This document shows positions 1-9,086 of a DNA stretch of 64,000 nt, piece by piece (positions within the stretch are counted from its first letter, which is position 1; each line of letters begins with the position of its first letter). Source of the DNA: Salegentibacter sp. Hel_I_6 (GTDB lineage: Bacteria; Bacteroidota; Bacteroidia; Flavobacteriales; Flavobacteriaceae); contig NZ_JQNQ01000001.1 in NCBI RefSeq assembly GCF_000745315.1, forward strand, positions 558,001-622,000, in the 5' to 3' direction. Position numbers and translations under genes: made by a program. A model generated the notes under the pieces. It searched no databases. It was not told the DNA's origin and saw only the letters and a list, made by a program, of their open reading frames with translations.

Positions 1-561
1 AGTTTTTACAATAATATCTTCCTGTTCTTTATTGATTACATTTTCCAATTGGGCAACTTTAGCTATCGTTTGAATATCTTCTAAAGAATATTTGTTGGAG
101 ATTTCTTTTTTTCTTAAAATAAGTTTATTGAATAAATCGGTGACATAAATAAGTGGGGAGAGGATTTTAATGGTAATTTCGAGGGGAAGCGCTATATACC
201 TGGCCAACTTACCCGGATTAGAAACTCCTATAACCTTAGGTAAAATTTCGGTCCCAAAAAGGATCACAATAGTAAAAACTACAGAAAACACCCATATCAG
301 TTCATCTCCGTAAATCTCATCAAAGGCACTTCCTGCAATGGTGGCACCACCGGTATGGGCTATGGTGTTCAGAATAAGGATAGCAGCTATGGGGCGGTTA
401 ATATTCGCTTTTAACCTGTCGAGGATTACAGCATATTTTTTTCCCTTTTGTTTATCGGTTTCAATCTTTACATTGTTTAGACTTAGTAAAGTTGCTTCGG
501 TAAGTGAACATAAAAAGGATACTATAATAGCTACCAGCGAACTAATCACAAATATCGTCAT
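1..561 (-). CDS. CNNM-domain (CorB/HlyC-like) membrane protein, 3' end cut by window
   Basis: The visible 187 residues are the N-terminal part of a CNNM/DUF21 transmembrane protein, the family that includes bacterial CorB/CorC and hemolysin-C-like proteins implicated in Mg2+ or Co2+ efflux. The sequence opens MTIFVISSLVAIIVSFLCSL, then the family motif TEATLLSLN, and continues with further hydrophobic segments (NRPIAAILILNTIAHTGGA, FTIVILFGTEILPKVIG). The ATG at 559-561 gives a natural start directly on the first membrane segment. The CBS-pair and CorC domains expected next would lie left of the window. The gliding protein GldE belongs to the same superfamily, but I see nothing GldE-specific. 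The transported ion is inference. Confidence 0.85.
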   Translation of the reverse strand, partial: MTIFVISSLVAIIVSFLCSLTEATLLSLNNVKIETDKQKGKKYAVILDRLKANINRPIAAILILNTIAHTGGATIAGSAFDEIYGDELIWVFSVVFTIVILFGTEILPKVIGVSNPGKLARYIALPLEITIKILSPLIYVTDLFNKLILRKKEISNKYSLEDIQTIAKVAQLENVINKEQEDIIVKT

Positions 562-743
562 AGAAGTAAAGTTTAAACTTGATTACTTCCGGCAATATTA
601 TGTCATTTCACACTATAAAATCAATAAGTATGATTTTATTAACTATATTTTGAAAATTACATATAAACCTTGAATATCAAGGACTTCAACAGAATAAAGG
701 TAGGACCATGGTAATTAATAAAGAGTTGGGAAATTACAAAAGA

Positions 744-1436
744 CTACTCCTTCTCTACTACATCCTCCAATACATCCCAAACATTATCGGCTACAATTTT
801 GTAACCTTCGGCGGTTGGATGAATGCCGTCTTGCTGATTCAGTTCTGGATCGCCGGCAACACCTTCAAGAAGAAAAGGGATGAGTTCTACATTGTTTTCT
901 TCGGCAAGTTCAGGGAAGATATTTCTAAAATCGGTTGTATATTCTTCCCCCATATTCGGTGGAATTTGCATTCCGGCTAAAACTATTTTAGTATCGGGAT
1001 TTTTCTCTTTTACAGTATCTATAATATCCTGAAGATTTCTACGAGTTTCAGCTATAGGGATTCCTCGTAAACCATCATTCGCTCCTAATTCTAATACAAA
1101 AATATCCACATTCTGTTTTAAAACCCATTCAATGCGGTTTTTCCCACTCGCGGTGGTTTCCCCGCTTAAGCCTGCATTTACTACTTCATAATTATAATTC
1201 AAAGAATCCAATCTATTCTGTATAAGTGCCGGGAATGCTTCAGAAGCTTCTAATCCCATCCCAGCGGTAAGGCTATTTCCGAAGAAAAGAATCACATTTT
1301 TTTCACTTACCTCAGATTTGGTTTCGGTTTGTGTTTCTTCTTTGCTTTTTTCTTCCGATTTCTTTTCGGCATTTTCTCCGCAGGAAATCATTATAAATAT
1401 TGAAAAAATAGCAAAATAATACTTCAAGTTTCTCAT
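744..1436 (-). CDS. tesA: TesA-like SGNH-hydrolase lipoprotein (arylesterase/lysophospholipase)
   Basis: A 230-residue GDSL/SGNH esterase of the TesA type, which hydrolyses acyl-thioesters, arylesters and lysophospholipids. Block I is FFGNSLTAG with nucleophile Ser55, block III is LGANDG near residue 119, and block V is DGIHPTAEGY near 205, supplying catalytic Asp and His. I chose the ATG at 1436 because it starts a clean lipoprotein signal (MRNLKYYFAIFSIFIMISC, Cys19); the ORF extends seven codons further upstream but these break the signal. A charged Glu/Lys linker (20-46) follows the lipidated Cys. It is divergent from an ABC exporter of the YbbA/YbbP type, the same pairing as tesA-ybbAP in enterobacteria. 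Cellular location is periplasmic, membrane-anchored by inference. Confidence 0.9.
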   Translation of the reverse strand: MRNLKYYFAIFSIFIMISCGENAEKKSEEKSKEETQTETKSEVSEKNVILFFGNSLTAGMGLEASEAFPALIQNRLDSLNYNYEVVNAGLSGETTASGKNRIEWVLKQNVDIFVLELGANDGLRGIPIAETRRNLQDIIDTVKEKNPDTKIVLAGMQIPPNMGEEYTTDFRNIFPELAEENNVELIPFLLEGVAGDPELNQQDGIHPTAEGYKIVADNVWDVLEDVVEKE

Positions 1437-1509
1437 AGCAACGGGGTTTATAATCAAATCATTTCCTTATTTTGTCAGCATTCAAAAAAGACAATAATCA
1501 AGTAATAAG

Positions 1510-2196
1510 ATGGCAAAGATATTAAACGTTCGCAACCTGGAGAAAAGCTATTCCAGCGGTTCTAAAAAACTTAAAGTTCTCCAGGATATTAATTTTGAAG
1601 TTGAAGAACAAAAAACCTTTGCTATTGTAGGCCCATCCGGAAGTGGAAAAACCACGCTACTGGGACTTTGCGCGGGATTAGACAGGCCAGATTCTGGAAC
1701 TATTGATCTTTGCGGAAGCGAATTGAGTACGCTAGATGAAGATGAAAGAGCGCTATTGCGAAATCAACATATTGGATTTGTTTTCCAGGATTTTCAGTTG
1801 CTACCCACGCTTACTGCCTTAGAAAATGTGGCTGTTCCATTAGAACTTCAGGGGAATAAAGATGCTTCTAAAATAGGCAAGGAATTATTAGAAAAAGTAG
1901 GATTAGGCGATCGTATAAATCATTATCCTTCCCAACTTTCTGGAGGAGAACAGCAACGAGTGGCATTAGCGCGCGCTTTTTCTACCCGGCCTTCTGTATT
2001 ATTCGCCGATGAACCCACCGGAAATCTCGATGCCGAAACCGGCGAAAAAGTAGAAGAATTGCTTTTCGATCTAAATAAAGAAGCTGGTACTACTCTGATT
2101 ATCGTTACCCACGATATTGAATTAGCGGCAAAAACACAGCATATTCTGAAACTAAAAGGAGGAAAAATTGTTGAAAATCAGGAAACGCAAGTATAA
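1510..2196 (+). CDS. ABC transporter ATP-binding protein, YbbA/LolD type
   Basis: A 228-residue ATPase subunit of the MacB/LolD/YbbA group. Walker A is GPSGSGKTT at 41-49, the signature LSGGEQQR lies near 143, and Walker B with the catalytic glutamate is VLFADEPTGNLD near 165. The next gene, three bases downstream, is its permease, so the pair is translationally linked. This family couples ATP hydrolysis to mechanotransmission or extraction of substrates at the periplasmic face rather than classical transport. The tesA neighbour suggests the YbbAP group, whose substrate is not established here. Confidence 0.93.
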   Translation: MAKILNVRNLEKSYSSGSKKLKVLQDINFEVEEQKTFAIVGPSGSGKTTLLGLCAGLDRPDSGTIDLCGSELSTLDEDERALLRNQHIGFVFQDFQLLPTLTALENVAVPLELQGNKDASKIGKELLEKVGLGDRINHYPSQLSGGEQQRVALARAFSTRPSVLFADEPTGNLDAETGEKVEELLFDLNKEAGTTLIIVTHDIELAAKTQHILKLKGGKIVENQETQV

Positions 2197-2199
2197 AAG

Positions 2200-4749
2200 A
2201 TGAACAACAATAAACCTTCTAAACCCGGTATTAACTGGCTTTTTAAAATGGCCTGGCGCGACGGAAAGGCTAGCGGTAAAAAGTTAACGCTTTTTATGGC
2301 TTCCATCGTTCTGGGAATTGCCGCGGTAGTTTCTATTCAATCTTTTGGAGAAAATCTAAAAGACAATATTTCCCTACAATCCAAAGCGCTCATGGGCGCC
2401 GATTTTAAAATAGACAGCGACGATGCTCCCAATGAACGCGTAATGCAAATTATGGATTCCCTGGGCGGTCCTGAAGCTCGTGAAATCAAATTTGCCTCGA
2501 TGGCTGCTTTTCCGCAAAGCGAGGCCACAAAACTAATGCAGGTTAGAGGAATTGAAGGCGGATTTCCATTTTACGGCGAATTGGAAACTCAGCCGGCAGA
2601 AGCTGCAAAAACATACCAGGAAAATGCTGCGGCTTTGGTTGATGCAACCGTAATGCTTCAGTTAGGGATAAAGCCCGGCGATAGCATTAAAATTGGAAAA
2701 GTTACTTTGCCAATTGCCGGGGCACTCAATAGCGTTCCCGGGAGTACGGCTATTTTTAGTTCAGTAGCGCCCCCGGTACTTATTCCCTATAAATTTATTG
2801 AAGAATCTGGTCTTGTTCAAACCGGAAGCCGGATTGATTACGAATTCTATTTTACAGCCGATCCTAAAACCGATATGGAAAAGCTGGATGAAGAACTGGA
2901 TCCAATTCTTGATGCTGAAGAAGCCGATATAGATACTCATACTTCTACCAGCGACCGATTGGGAAGACGCTACGAAAATTTTGGAAAATTCCTTAATCTC
3001 GTTGCCTTTATTGCTTTATTACTGGGTTGTGTAGGTATTGCGAGCGCCATTCATATTTACATCAAAGAAAAATTACGTGCCGTAGCAGTTTTAAAATGTC
3101 TGGGCGCCAGCAAAAAACAAACTTTTCTTATCTATCTTATTCAGGTTGCTTTTATGGGCTTAATTGGCGGTATTATAGGTACTGTCCTCGGTTTAATCCT
3201 TCAGCAATTATTCCCCTGGCTTTTAGAAGGCCTGCTTCCGGTAGATGTACAAATCACTTTTTCCTTACAGGTAATTGTGATGGGGATTTTATTAGGAATT
3301 CTGATGTCGGTTTTATTTGCGCTCTACCCGTTAATCGGAACACTTTATATTTCTCCTTTACAGGCACTACGAGTAATAAAAGAAGGTTCTAAAAAGTCCC
3401 GAAAGGCAATTATTTTAGTTTCATTAGGAATCTTTTTATTCATCTTTTTGTTTTCGCTTTGGCTACTGGAAGATTGGAAATATTCCCTCTCCTTTGTAGG
3501 CGGAATTTTAGTCACTTTTTCAATCCTGGCCGGAATAGCCTATCTATTTATGCGGGCTATTCGTAAGTATTTTCCGCATAGCTGGGGTTTTATAGCCCGG
3601 CAAAGCTTAATGAATCTTTTTAGACCACAAAATCAAACCTTAACGCTGGTACTTGCCATTGGTGTAGGTACTTTTCTAATTAGTACGCTTTATTTTAGCA
3701 AAGATTTGTTATTAGCCCAGGCTTCTATAGAATCCCAGGCCGATAGTCCTAATATGATTCTCTTAGATGTACAATCTGAACAACGGGAAGCCGTAGCACA
3801 AACAATAAAAGCGAATAATTTACCCGTTTTAAGCGATATTCCTATTGTAACTATGCGTGTTCAAAATATAGCGGGAAAATCGGTTAACGAGATAAGAAAT
3901 GATACTACTTCCCAAATTAACGGCTGGGTTTTAGATCACGAATTTAGAGTAACCTATCGCGATTCTATTATTGCTTCTGAATTTATTGAAAGCGGAGAAT
4001 GGACCGCCGAAGGAGGAGATATTAGTCCAGTTCCTGTTTCTATAAGCGATAATTTTGCTGAAGATGCTAAAGTTAAAGTTGGAGACGAGCTTGTTTTTAA
4101 CGTGCAGGGCGTTTTATTAGATGCAGTTGTGGGTAGTATAAGAACTGTAGACTGGTCTAGAATGCAACTGAATTTTTCCCTGGTTTTCCCAACAGGGGTT
4201 TTAGAAGACGCTCCACAATTTCACGTGTTAACCACTAAAGTTCCGGGGGAAGATGCATCGGCTAAATTACAACAGCAATTGGTGAAACAGTTTCCAAATG
4301 TTTCTATAATTGATCTTAGGCAGGTATTAAATGTTATTGAAATGCTCCTGGGAAGAATTTCCTGGATTATTAATTTTATGGCATTTTTCAGTATTTTAAC
4401 GGGAGTTATTGTGCTTTTAGGAGCAATAAGAACCAGTAAATATCAGCGAATTCGAGAGAGTGTATTATTGAGAACCCTGGGTGCAAAAGGCAAACAAATA
4501 TTGAACATTACCGCTTTGGAATATATTTATTTGGGTGTACTTGGCGGCTTATCGGGTGTTTTATTATCATTAATCAGTAGCCAGTTATTAGCCTGGTTGG
4601 TTTTTGAATCTCCTTTTACCCCATCGTTAGTTCCATTTTTAATAGTATTCCCGGGAATTGTTTTGCTGGTGTTAATTATTGGATTAAGCAACAGTCTAAG
4701 CGTAATAAGAAAACCACCTTTGGAGGTTTTAAGAAAGGAAGTAACTTAA
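2200..4749 (+). CDS. ABC transporter permease, FtsX/YbbP-like
   Basis: An 849-residue permease with the duplicated FtsX/MacB architecture of YbbP: an N-terminal membrane helix near 30-50, a large periplasmic segment, a three-helix FtsX bundle near 260-390, two central helices (about 400-455), another helix near 480-500 starting a second periplasmic domain, and a final FtsX bundle from about 720. Both bundles carry the family phrase about a cytosolic loop: LRAVAVLKCLGASKKQ and ESVLLRTLGAKGKQ. It begins three bases after the ATPase gene. The 849 length fits YbbP (about 800 residues) rather than LolC/E (about 400). Substrate unknown. Confidence 0.9.
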   Translation: MNNNKPSKPGINWLFKMAWRDGKASGKKLTLFMASIVLGIAAVVSIQSFGENLKDNISLQSKALMGADFKIDSDDAPNERVMQIMDSLGGPEAREIKFASMAAFPQSEATKLMQVRGIEGGFPFYGELETQPAEAAKTYQENAAALVDATVMLQLGIKPGDSIKIGKVTLPIAGALNSVPGSTAIFSSVAPPVLIPYKFIEESGLVQTGSRIDYEFYFTADPKTDMEKLDEELDPILDAEEADIDTHTSTSDRLGRRYENFGKFLNLVAFIALLLGCVGIASAIHIYIKEKLRAVAVLKCLGASKKQTFLIYLIQVAFMGLIGGIIGTVLGLILQQLFPWLLEGLLPVDVQITFSLQVIVMGILLGILMSVLFALYPLIGTLYISPLQALRVIKEGSKKSRKAIILVSLGIFLFIFLFSLWLLEDWKYSLSFVGGILVTFSILAGIAYLFMRAIRKYFPHSWGFIARQSLMNLFRPQNQTLTLVLAIGVGTFLISTLYFSKDLLLAQASIESQADSPNMILLDVQSEQREAVAQTIKANNLPVLSDIPIVTMRVQNIAGKSVNEIRNDTTSQINGWVLDHEFRVTYRDSIIASEFIESGEWTAEGGDISPVPVSISDNFAEDAKVKVGDELVFNVQGVLLDAVVGSIRTVDWSRMQLNFSLVFPTGVLEDAPQFHVLTTKVPGEDASAKLQQQLVKQFPNVSIIDLRQVLNVIEMLLGRISWIINFMAFFSILTGVIVLLGAIRTSKYQRIRESVLLRTLGAKGKQILNITALEYIYLGVLGGLSGVLLSLISSQLLAWLVFESPFTPSLVPFLIVFPGIVLLVLIIGLSNSLSVIRKPPLEVLRKEVT

Positions 4750-4826
4750 AATATGTAACTTTAGCATAATAGATTCTGAAATTAAATAGACAAGCTGTAG
4801 TAAAAGTGCATTTATTATTTTGGATA

Positions 4827-4834
4827 TAAATTTG
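4827..4834 (+). promoter_or_regulatory. Possible -7 element (TAAATTTG) before the structured element and 5077 gene
   Basis: TAAATTTG matches the Bacteroidota -7 consensus TAnnTTTG exactly. I find no good TTTG at the -33 distance, so this is weak. If used, the hairpin-rich stretch at 4861-5040 would be the untranslated leader of the secreted-protein gene at 5077. Confidence 0.3.
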
Positions 4835-4860
4835 CTAAAATCATTTGTTACCTGTACTCC

Positions 4861-5040
4861 TGCCCTTCATTTCTTTTGCTCGTCCAAAAGAAACGAAGCA
4901 AAGAAAAAGACGCCTTTTTCAAGGAATTTTTTGGCGAAATGCCAAAAACCGTGAACAAATCTCCGCGGAGGACCGATTGAAAAAATCGGCCCTCCTGAAT
5001 CTCGGAATTTTGTCCACATATTCTGCGAAAAAGGATTAAA
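4861..5040. repeat. Multi-hairpin intergenic element, probable dispersed repeat
   Basis: This part of a 327-base gap holds four stem-loops in succession: TTTCTTTTG/CAAAAGAAA (4870-4878 with 4885-4893), TTTTTGGC/GCCAAAAA (4928-4935 with 4941-4948), the self-complementary CTCCGCGGAG (4961-4970), and GGAGG-CCGATT/AATCGG-CCTCC (4967-4978 with 4984-4995, one A-C mismatch). ORFs of about 61-64 codons on both strands cross it but look like by-products of the repeat. From memory, similar TTTCTTTTG-hairpin stretches recur between genes in Bacteroidota genomes. Only one copy is visible in this window, so repeat status is inference. Confidence 0.55.
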
Positions 5041-5076
5041 AAATTTGCACAAAATCTTATAAAATTAAATACAAAA

Positions 5077-5670
5077 ATGAAAAATTCAATTCTCTCTCTT
5101 ATAATCCTGGCTTTGAGTTTTATCGGAATAGCCCAGGAAGAATATTTATCTGAAGAAATTCAGATAAAAATGGCAAGTATGGCTGCACCGGAAGAAGACA
5201 GGGATGCAGTAACTGTGTATGGTTATGATCGTGACGGGAAACCGGTTCTATTAAAAGAAGGCACCAACAACCTGGTTTGTATTGCAGACGATCCTAATAT
5301 GAATGGAATTTCGGTAAGTTGTTATAACAAAAAGCTGGATGATTTTATGGCTCGCGGCAGGGAATTAAAAGCTGAAGGTAAAGATATGATGGATACTCGT
5401 GCAGTGCGCCAGCAGGAAGTAGAAAGCGGAAAGTTAAAAATGCCCGATGCCCCGAGTATGACCTATATACTTTCAGGAAAAGAAGCAAATTTAAATCTTG
5501 AGACCGGGGAGCTTAAAGATGCAAAATTGCGATATGTAATTTATATGCCCTATGCTACCATAGAGGAAACAGGTATTCCAGATAAACCGCATACTCCCGG
5601 AATGCCCTGGTTGATGGATCCCGGCACACACCGAGCCCATATTATGATAACCCCGGCAGATAAGGATTAA
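5077..5670 (+). CDS. Secreted protein of unknown function
   Basis: A 197-residue protein I do not recognise. It starts with a clear signal peptide (MKNSILSLIILALSFIGIAQ, likely cut after the final residues), followed by a mature part of mixed alpha/beta appearance. Visible points are two cysteines (LVCIADD and SVSCYNKK), a charged helix-like middle (KKLDDFMARGRELKAEGKD), and a C-terminal stretch with GMPWLMDPGTHRAHIMITP containing His residues. It stands alone after the multi-hairpin element and ends before a terminator shared with the convergent lipoprotein gene. No catalytic motif is evident. Role unknown. Confidence 0.75.
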   Translation: MKNSILSLIILALSFIGIAQEEYLSEEIQIKMASMAAPEEDRDAVTVYGYDRDGKPVLLKEGTNNLVCIADDPNMNGISVSCYNKKLDDFMARGRELKAEGKDMMDTRAVRQQEVESGKLKMPDAPSMTYILSGKEANLNLETGELKDAKLRYVIYMPYATIEETGIPDKPHTPGMPWLMDPGTHRAHIMITPADKD

Positions 5671-5701
5671 ACTAATTATGTGTTTGTTTTACAAAAAAAT
5701 A

Positions 5702-5726
5702 AGAGGTCTGAAAAAATCAGACCTCT
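5702..5726 (-). terminator. Rho-independent terminator between convergent genes
   Basis: A perfect 10-bp stem AGAGGTCTGA/TCAGACCTCT (5702-5711 with 5717-5726) around a five-A loop. On the minus strand the stem is followed by a T-rich tract, so it mainly ends the lipoprotein transcript at 5757-7772; it may also stop reading from 5077. Confidence 0.85.
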
Positions 5727-5756
5727 CTATTAAATAACTATGGTTACCCAATAAAA

Positions 5757-7772
5757 TTAATTATTGTATAAGTAAACTGAGGAAGCCGCTTCCAGATCGT
5801 TACTTACATTTGGTGTCATATCTCCGCTTGCATTAAGCACATCGTTAAAAACTAAAATTTTACCATTACCTACTTCAGCAATAAATACTTTTTTAGTTTT
5901 ATTATCATAAGCAATATCAATAGGATTACCCATCATTGTTGACATTCCAGAAACACGAGTTTGCTCGCTCTGGGAAATATTTCCACCATCATTTGTTTCA
6001 GCCAATTTTCCGCTAAAATCCTGAATTACCTGAAAACCACCATCATCTGTAGTATTACCGGCGTCACCAATATCAGTTAATACCAATACATCATCTGCAG
6101 CACTATAATCGATACCGTGCGTTCTCACAATTCCGTCAATAGTTATCCTTTTATCAGCGGCTACCACTCCATTCATATCGTTAGATAAGAAATCATTAAA
6201 GATTGCGATATCGCTAGAATTATCAACTACAGCTATAAGATCGTTTCCTTTAAAGGTAATTCCCCAAACATTAAAACCGGGATCTAAAGTATTCTCCAGG
6301 GTAAATGATGAACCGTTAAAGGTGTAAATATAAAACTCGTGTTCATTATTATCTGCTACTACAACCTTATTCCCATACACTGCAATTTCTCTAGGACTCA
6401 TTAAATCGTTGTTTCCTGCAAATTCAGCCATAATTGTACTTTCATCCATGGCAGCGTCAAAATCTGAATAGTATTCCAACCTCATTTCAGATCTTGATCC
6501 TTGTATTATAGCATCATTCATAGAAGAATAATAAATTCCTTCTGAAGACTCAGATTCCGTAGTAACAGTTTTCATAAGATTACCGCTTGCGTCATAAATA
6601 CTTACATTACCATTAGCAGTACTGGTTGCATAAAGTTCAGTTCTTTGGTTAGCTGTTGCCATACCGGTATCTCCATCGGTTTCATCACTGGAAAAATAGA
6701 TAGAAGAAGCAGCTGCAAGATCCCTACTAAAATCTGGAGTAAGATCTCCGCCATCTCCTATAGAAGTAAATCCTAATACTTTTCCATTTCCAATTTCTGA
6801 AATGTATATCGCATCTTCTTCAGAATCGTAAGCAACATCTATTGGGTTACCCATCATTGTTGAAGGCCCGGCTACACGAATTTGATCGTTCACACTTAAT
6901 ACTTCTCCATCTGAAAGCGCATCAAATTTTTCAGAGAAATTATTAATTACGTGAAACCCTCCATCATCGGTTGTATTTTCGGCATCACCAATATCGGTCA
7001 TGATCATTACATCGTCGCTTCCGCTATAGGTAAGTCCGTGAGTTCTCACAATTCCTTCAATAGTAACCCTTTTTGAAGGCATGAAAGTACCATCCATCAC
7101 ATTTGCTTCAAAATCGTAAAAGACAGCTAAATCACTGCTTGAATCTACTACTGCATAAAGATCGTTGCCTTTAAAGGCAATTCCCCAAACTGGAAATGGA
7201 ATATCTACAGTGTTCAATAGGGAAAACCCACTATTACTTCTACTATAAACGAAGAATTTATGGGAGCCATTGTCGGCTACAACATAAGTATCGCCATTAA
7301 CTGCAATTTCTCTCGGACTCTCCAAATTGGCAGTACTACTATAATCGGCAGTAATATTTGTACCTTCCATTAAAGTGCTTATACCGTTATAGGCATCTAA
7401 ACGAAGGTCTGATCTTGAAGCCTGTACTAGAACATCATTATTGGTATCGTAGTAAATTCCTTCGGCAGCCATCGCTTCGGTTGTAAAAGTTACCAAAGAA
7501 TCACCGGTGATACTATATTTACTAATATTTCCATTTTCATTGTTGGTTACAAACAATTCGGTTCTTCTTCCCAACATTGGCTCTTCTTCTTCACATGGGT
7601 CACAACTTCCGCCGCAATCTACTCCCGTTTCGTCACCATTCATTATCCCGTCGTTACAAGTGGGAGTATCCACGATATCATCCATATCATCGTCATTGGA
7701 ACAAGAAGTTATAACCATTAACGAAAAGATAGCCATACATAATAAGTATGGACTCATAATACTTTTATTCAT
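5757..7772 (-). CDS. Lipoprotein with two tandem beta-propeller-like units
   Basis: A 671-residue lipoprotein (lipobox VITSC, Cys24). After the anchor come an acidic stretch and a Cys-rich segment CNDGIMNGDETGVDCGG (about 39-55) of a type seen in many Bacteroidota surface proteins. The rest is an internal duplication: a unit beginning RTELFVTNNENGNISKYS (about residue 68) and a second beginning RTELYATSTANGNVSIYD (about 375), matching over roughly 290 residues with repeated phrases such as SPREIAV, FKGNDL.AVVD, GIVRTHG and TMMGNPID.AYD. The repeat phrases suggest a WD40/NHL-like propeller that reads out surface binding; function unknown. The gene has its own downstream terminator. Confidence 0.8.
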   Translation of the reverse strand: MNKSIMSPYLLCMAIFSLMVITSCSNDDDMDDIVDTPTCNDGIMNGDETGVDCGGSCDPCEEEEPMLGRRTELFVTNNENGNISKYSITGDSLVTFTTEAMAAEGIYYDTNNDVLVQASRSDLRLDAYNGISTLMEGTNITADYSSTANLESPREIAVNGDTYVVADNGSHKFFVYSRSNSGFSLLNTVDIPFPVWGIAFKGNDLYAVVDSSSDLAVFYDFEANVMDGTFMPSKRVTIEGIVRTHGLTYSGSDDVMIMTDIGDAENTTDDGGFHVINNFSEKFDALSDGEVLSVNDQIRVAGPSTMMGNPIDVAYDSEEDAIYISEIGNGKVLGFTSIGDGGDLTPDFSRDLAAASSIYFSSDETDGDTGMATANQRTELYATSTANGNVSIYDASGNLMKTVTTESESSEGIYYSSMNDAIIQGSRSEMRLEYYSDFDAAMDESTIMAEFAGNNDLMSPREIAVYGNKVVVADNNEHEFYIYTFNGSSFTLENTLDPGFNVWGITFKGNDLIAVVDNSSDIAIFNDFLSNDMNGVVAADKRITIDGIVRTHGIDYSAADDVLVLTDIGDAGNTTDDGGFQVIQDFSGKLAETNDGGNISQSEQTRVSGMSTMMGNPIDIAYDNKTKKVFIAEVGNGKILVFNDVLNASGDMTPNVSNDLEAASSVYLYNN

Positions 7773-7894
7773 AAAAAAAATTTTAATTGGTTCATATATA
7801 AATACATACGAAGCAACGTAAAAAGAGTTTTTTGAAATATGCTAATTGTTTGTTAAACCACTAATAACTAATTATTTGAAAAAAAATCTTAGAA

Positions 7895-9037
7895 TCACTC
7901 TGATTTTTTATGATTCTTAAAAAACAATTGCGAGATAGGAATTAGCATTAATGCTGAAGTAAAGAAAAGAATAAAAGAAACCTGCAAATTAAAAAGATGC
8001 GCCAGGTACCCAACAAGCGGTGGGCCTAAAAGCATACCCACTATAGCATAGGTGGTTATTATTGAAATAGCCATTCCTGGCGAATATTTTTTAGAAGAAC
8101 CTGCCAAAAGAAATGTCATTGGGATTATTGCAGCCACCCCTATACCAACAAGACAAAAACCTACCAACGCCGGCCAGAAATACGGAAAAACAATCATTAG
8201 CAAAACGCCTAAACATACCAGGGAAGCACTTATGATATAATTCTTTTCCATTCCTATTTTTTCCACAATTCTGTCTGAAAAGAATCGGGAAAGTGCCATA
8301 AAAACCATAAATATTAAGTATCCCAGGGTAAAAACATCTTCATTAACTACTTCTTTAAAATAAACCCCACTCCAGTCGAACATTCCGCCTTCGGTAATTG
8401 CAGCAAGAAATACTAGAAAACCAAGATACATGGTAGGCTTATCAGGTTTTCCAAAACGAAGTTTATTTCCCTGGGTAGACCGGTCTTTCTTAAGTAAAAA
8501 AGAAAAAGCAATTAGAGATAAAATAAGCGTAAATATAGAAACAGACGGTAAATGTTGATAAATAGGGATTTCTAATTTTATAAGTATTGTAGAGAAACCC
8601 ACTCCTAACAGTCCGCCGGTGCTCCAAAGACCATGAAAAGAACCAATAATCTTTCGAGGAAATGCTTTCTGTAAGGTTAAGGATTGCGTATTCATAGAAA
8701 TATTAAAAATTCGCATAGAAAAGGCGAAAGTAAAGATCCCAATGATTAGCAAATAGAGCTCATCGGCTATTCCAATAATACTAAGAGAAGCTGCCAATAA
8801 CACGAAAGAAACAATAAGTGGATACCTGCTTTCAAAACGAGAAACCAACCAACCTGAAACCGGCAGACCAATAAGGGAACTTATAGGCATTACCATAAGC
8901 AAATTACCAAGTTCTGCTTCGTTTAGATTAAAAGCCATTTTTATATTTGGAATCCTTGAAGCCCAGGTAGAAAAACAAAATCCCGAAAGAAAAAAATAGG
9001 TACTTAGGGCAATTCGTTGTTGGTTTTCAATCTTCAT
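7895..9037 (-). CDS. MFS transporter, YbjJ-like
   Basis: A 380-residue permease with about twelve hydrophobic segments. The start MKIENQQRIALSTYFFLSGFC leads into WASRIPNIK, a phrase typical of the YbjJ/FucP-like branch of the major facilitator superfamily, followed by the loop 2-3 region GWLVSRFESRYP. It lies 49 bases downstream of the MATE gene on the same strand and could share its transcript. Both are exporters by family, but the substrate cannot be told from sequence; YbjJ-type proteins are mostly uncharacterised. Confidence 0.85.
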   Translation of the reverse strand: MKIENQQRIALSTYFFLSGFCFSTWASRIPNIKMAFNLNEAELGNLLMVMPISSLIGLPVSGWLVSRFESRYPLIVSFVLLAASLSIIGIADELYLLIIGIFTFAFSMRIFNISMNTQSLTLQKAFPRKIIGSFHGLWSTGGLLGVGFSTILIKLEIPIYQHLPSVSIFTLILSLIAFSFLLKKDRSTQGNKLRFGKPDKPTMYLGFLVFLAAITEGGMFDWSGVYFKEVVNEDVFTLGYLIFMVFMALSRFFSDRIVEKIGMEKNYIISASLVCLGVLLMIVFPYFWPALVGFCLVGIGVAAIIPMTFLLAGSSKKYSPGMAISIITTYAIVGMLLGPPLVGYLAHLFNLQVSFILFFTSALMLIPISQLFFKNHKKSE

Positions 9038-9086
9038 TTTTAATTAATTCAGGATAATAAAATTGACACTAATTTTCTAAGGAAAA

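Noticed and set aside
1..561. GldE identity for the CNNM-domain protein
   Set aside because: The N-terminus lacks anything GldE-specific and no gldD or neighbours are visible, so only the wider family is called.
338..980. Plus-strand ORFs of 111 and 90 codons
   Set aside because: They lie opposite the CNNM and TesA-like genes or in the gap between them and show no family features.
4845..5052. ORFs of about 60 codons on both strands
   Set aside because: They result from the symmetric hairpins of the intergenic element, not from coding constraint.
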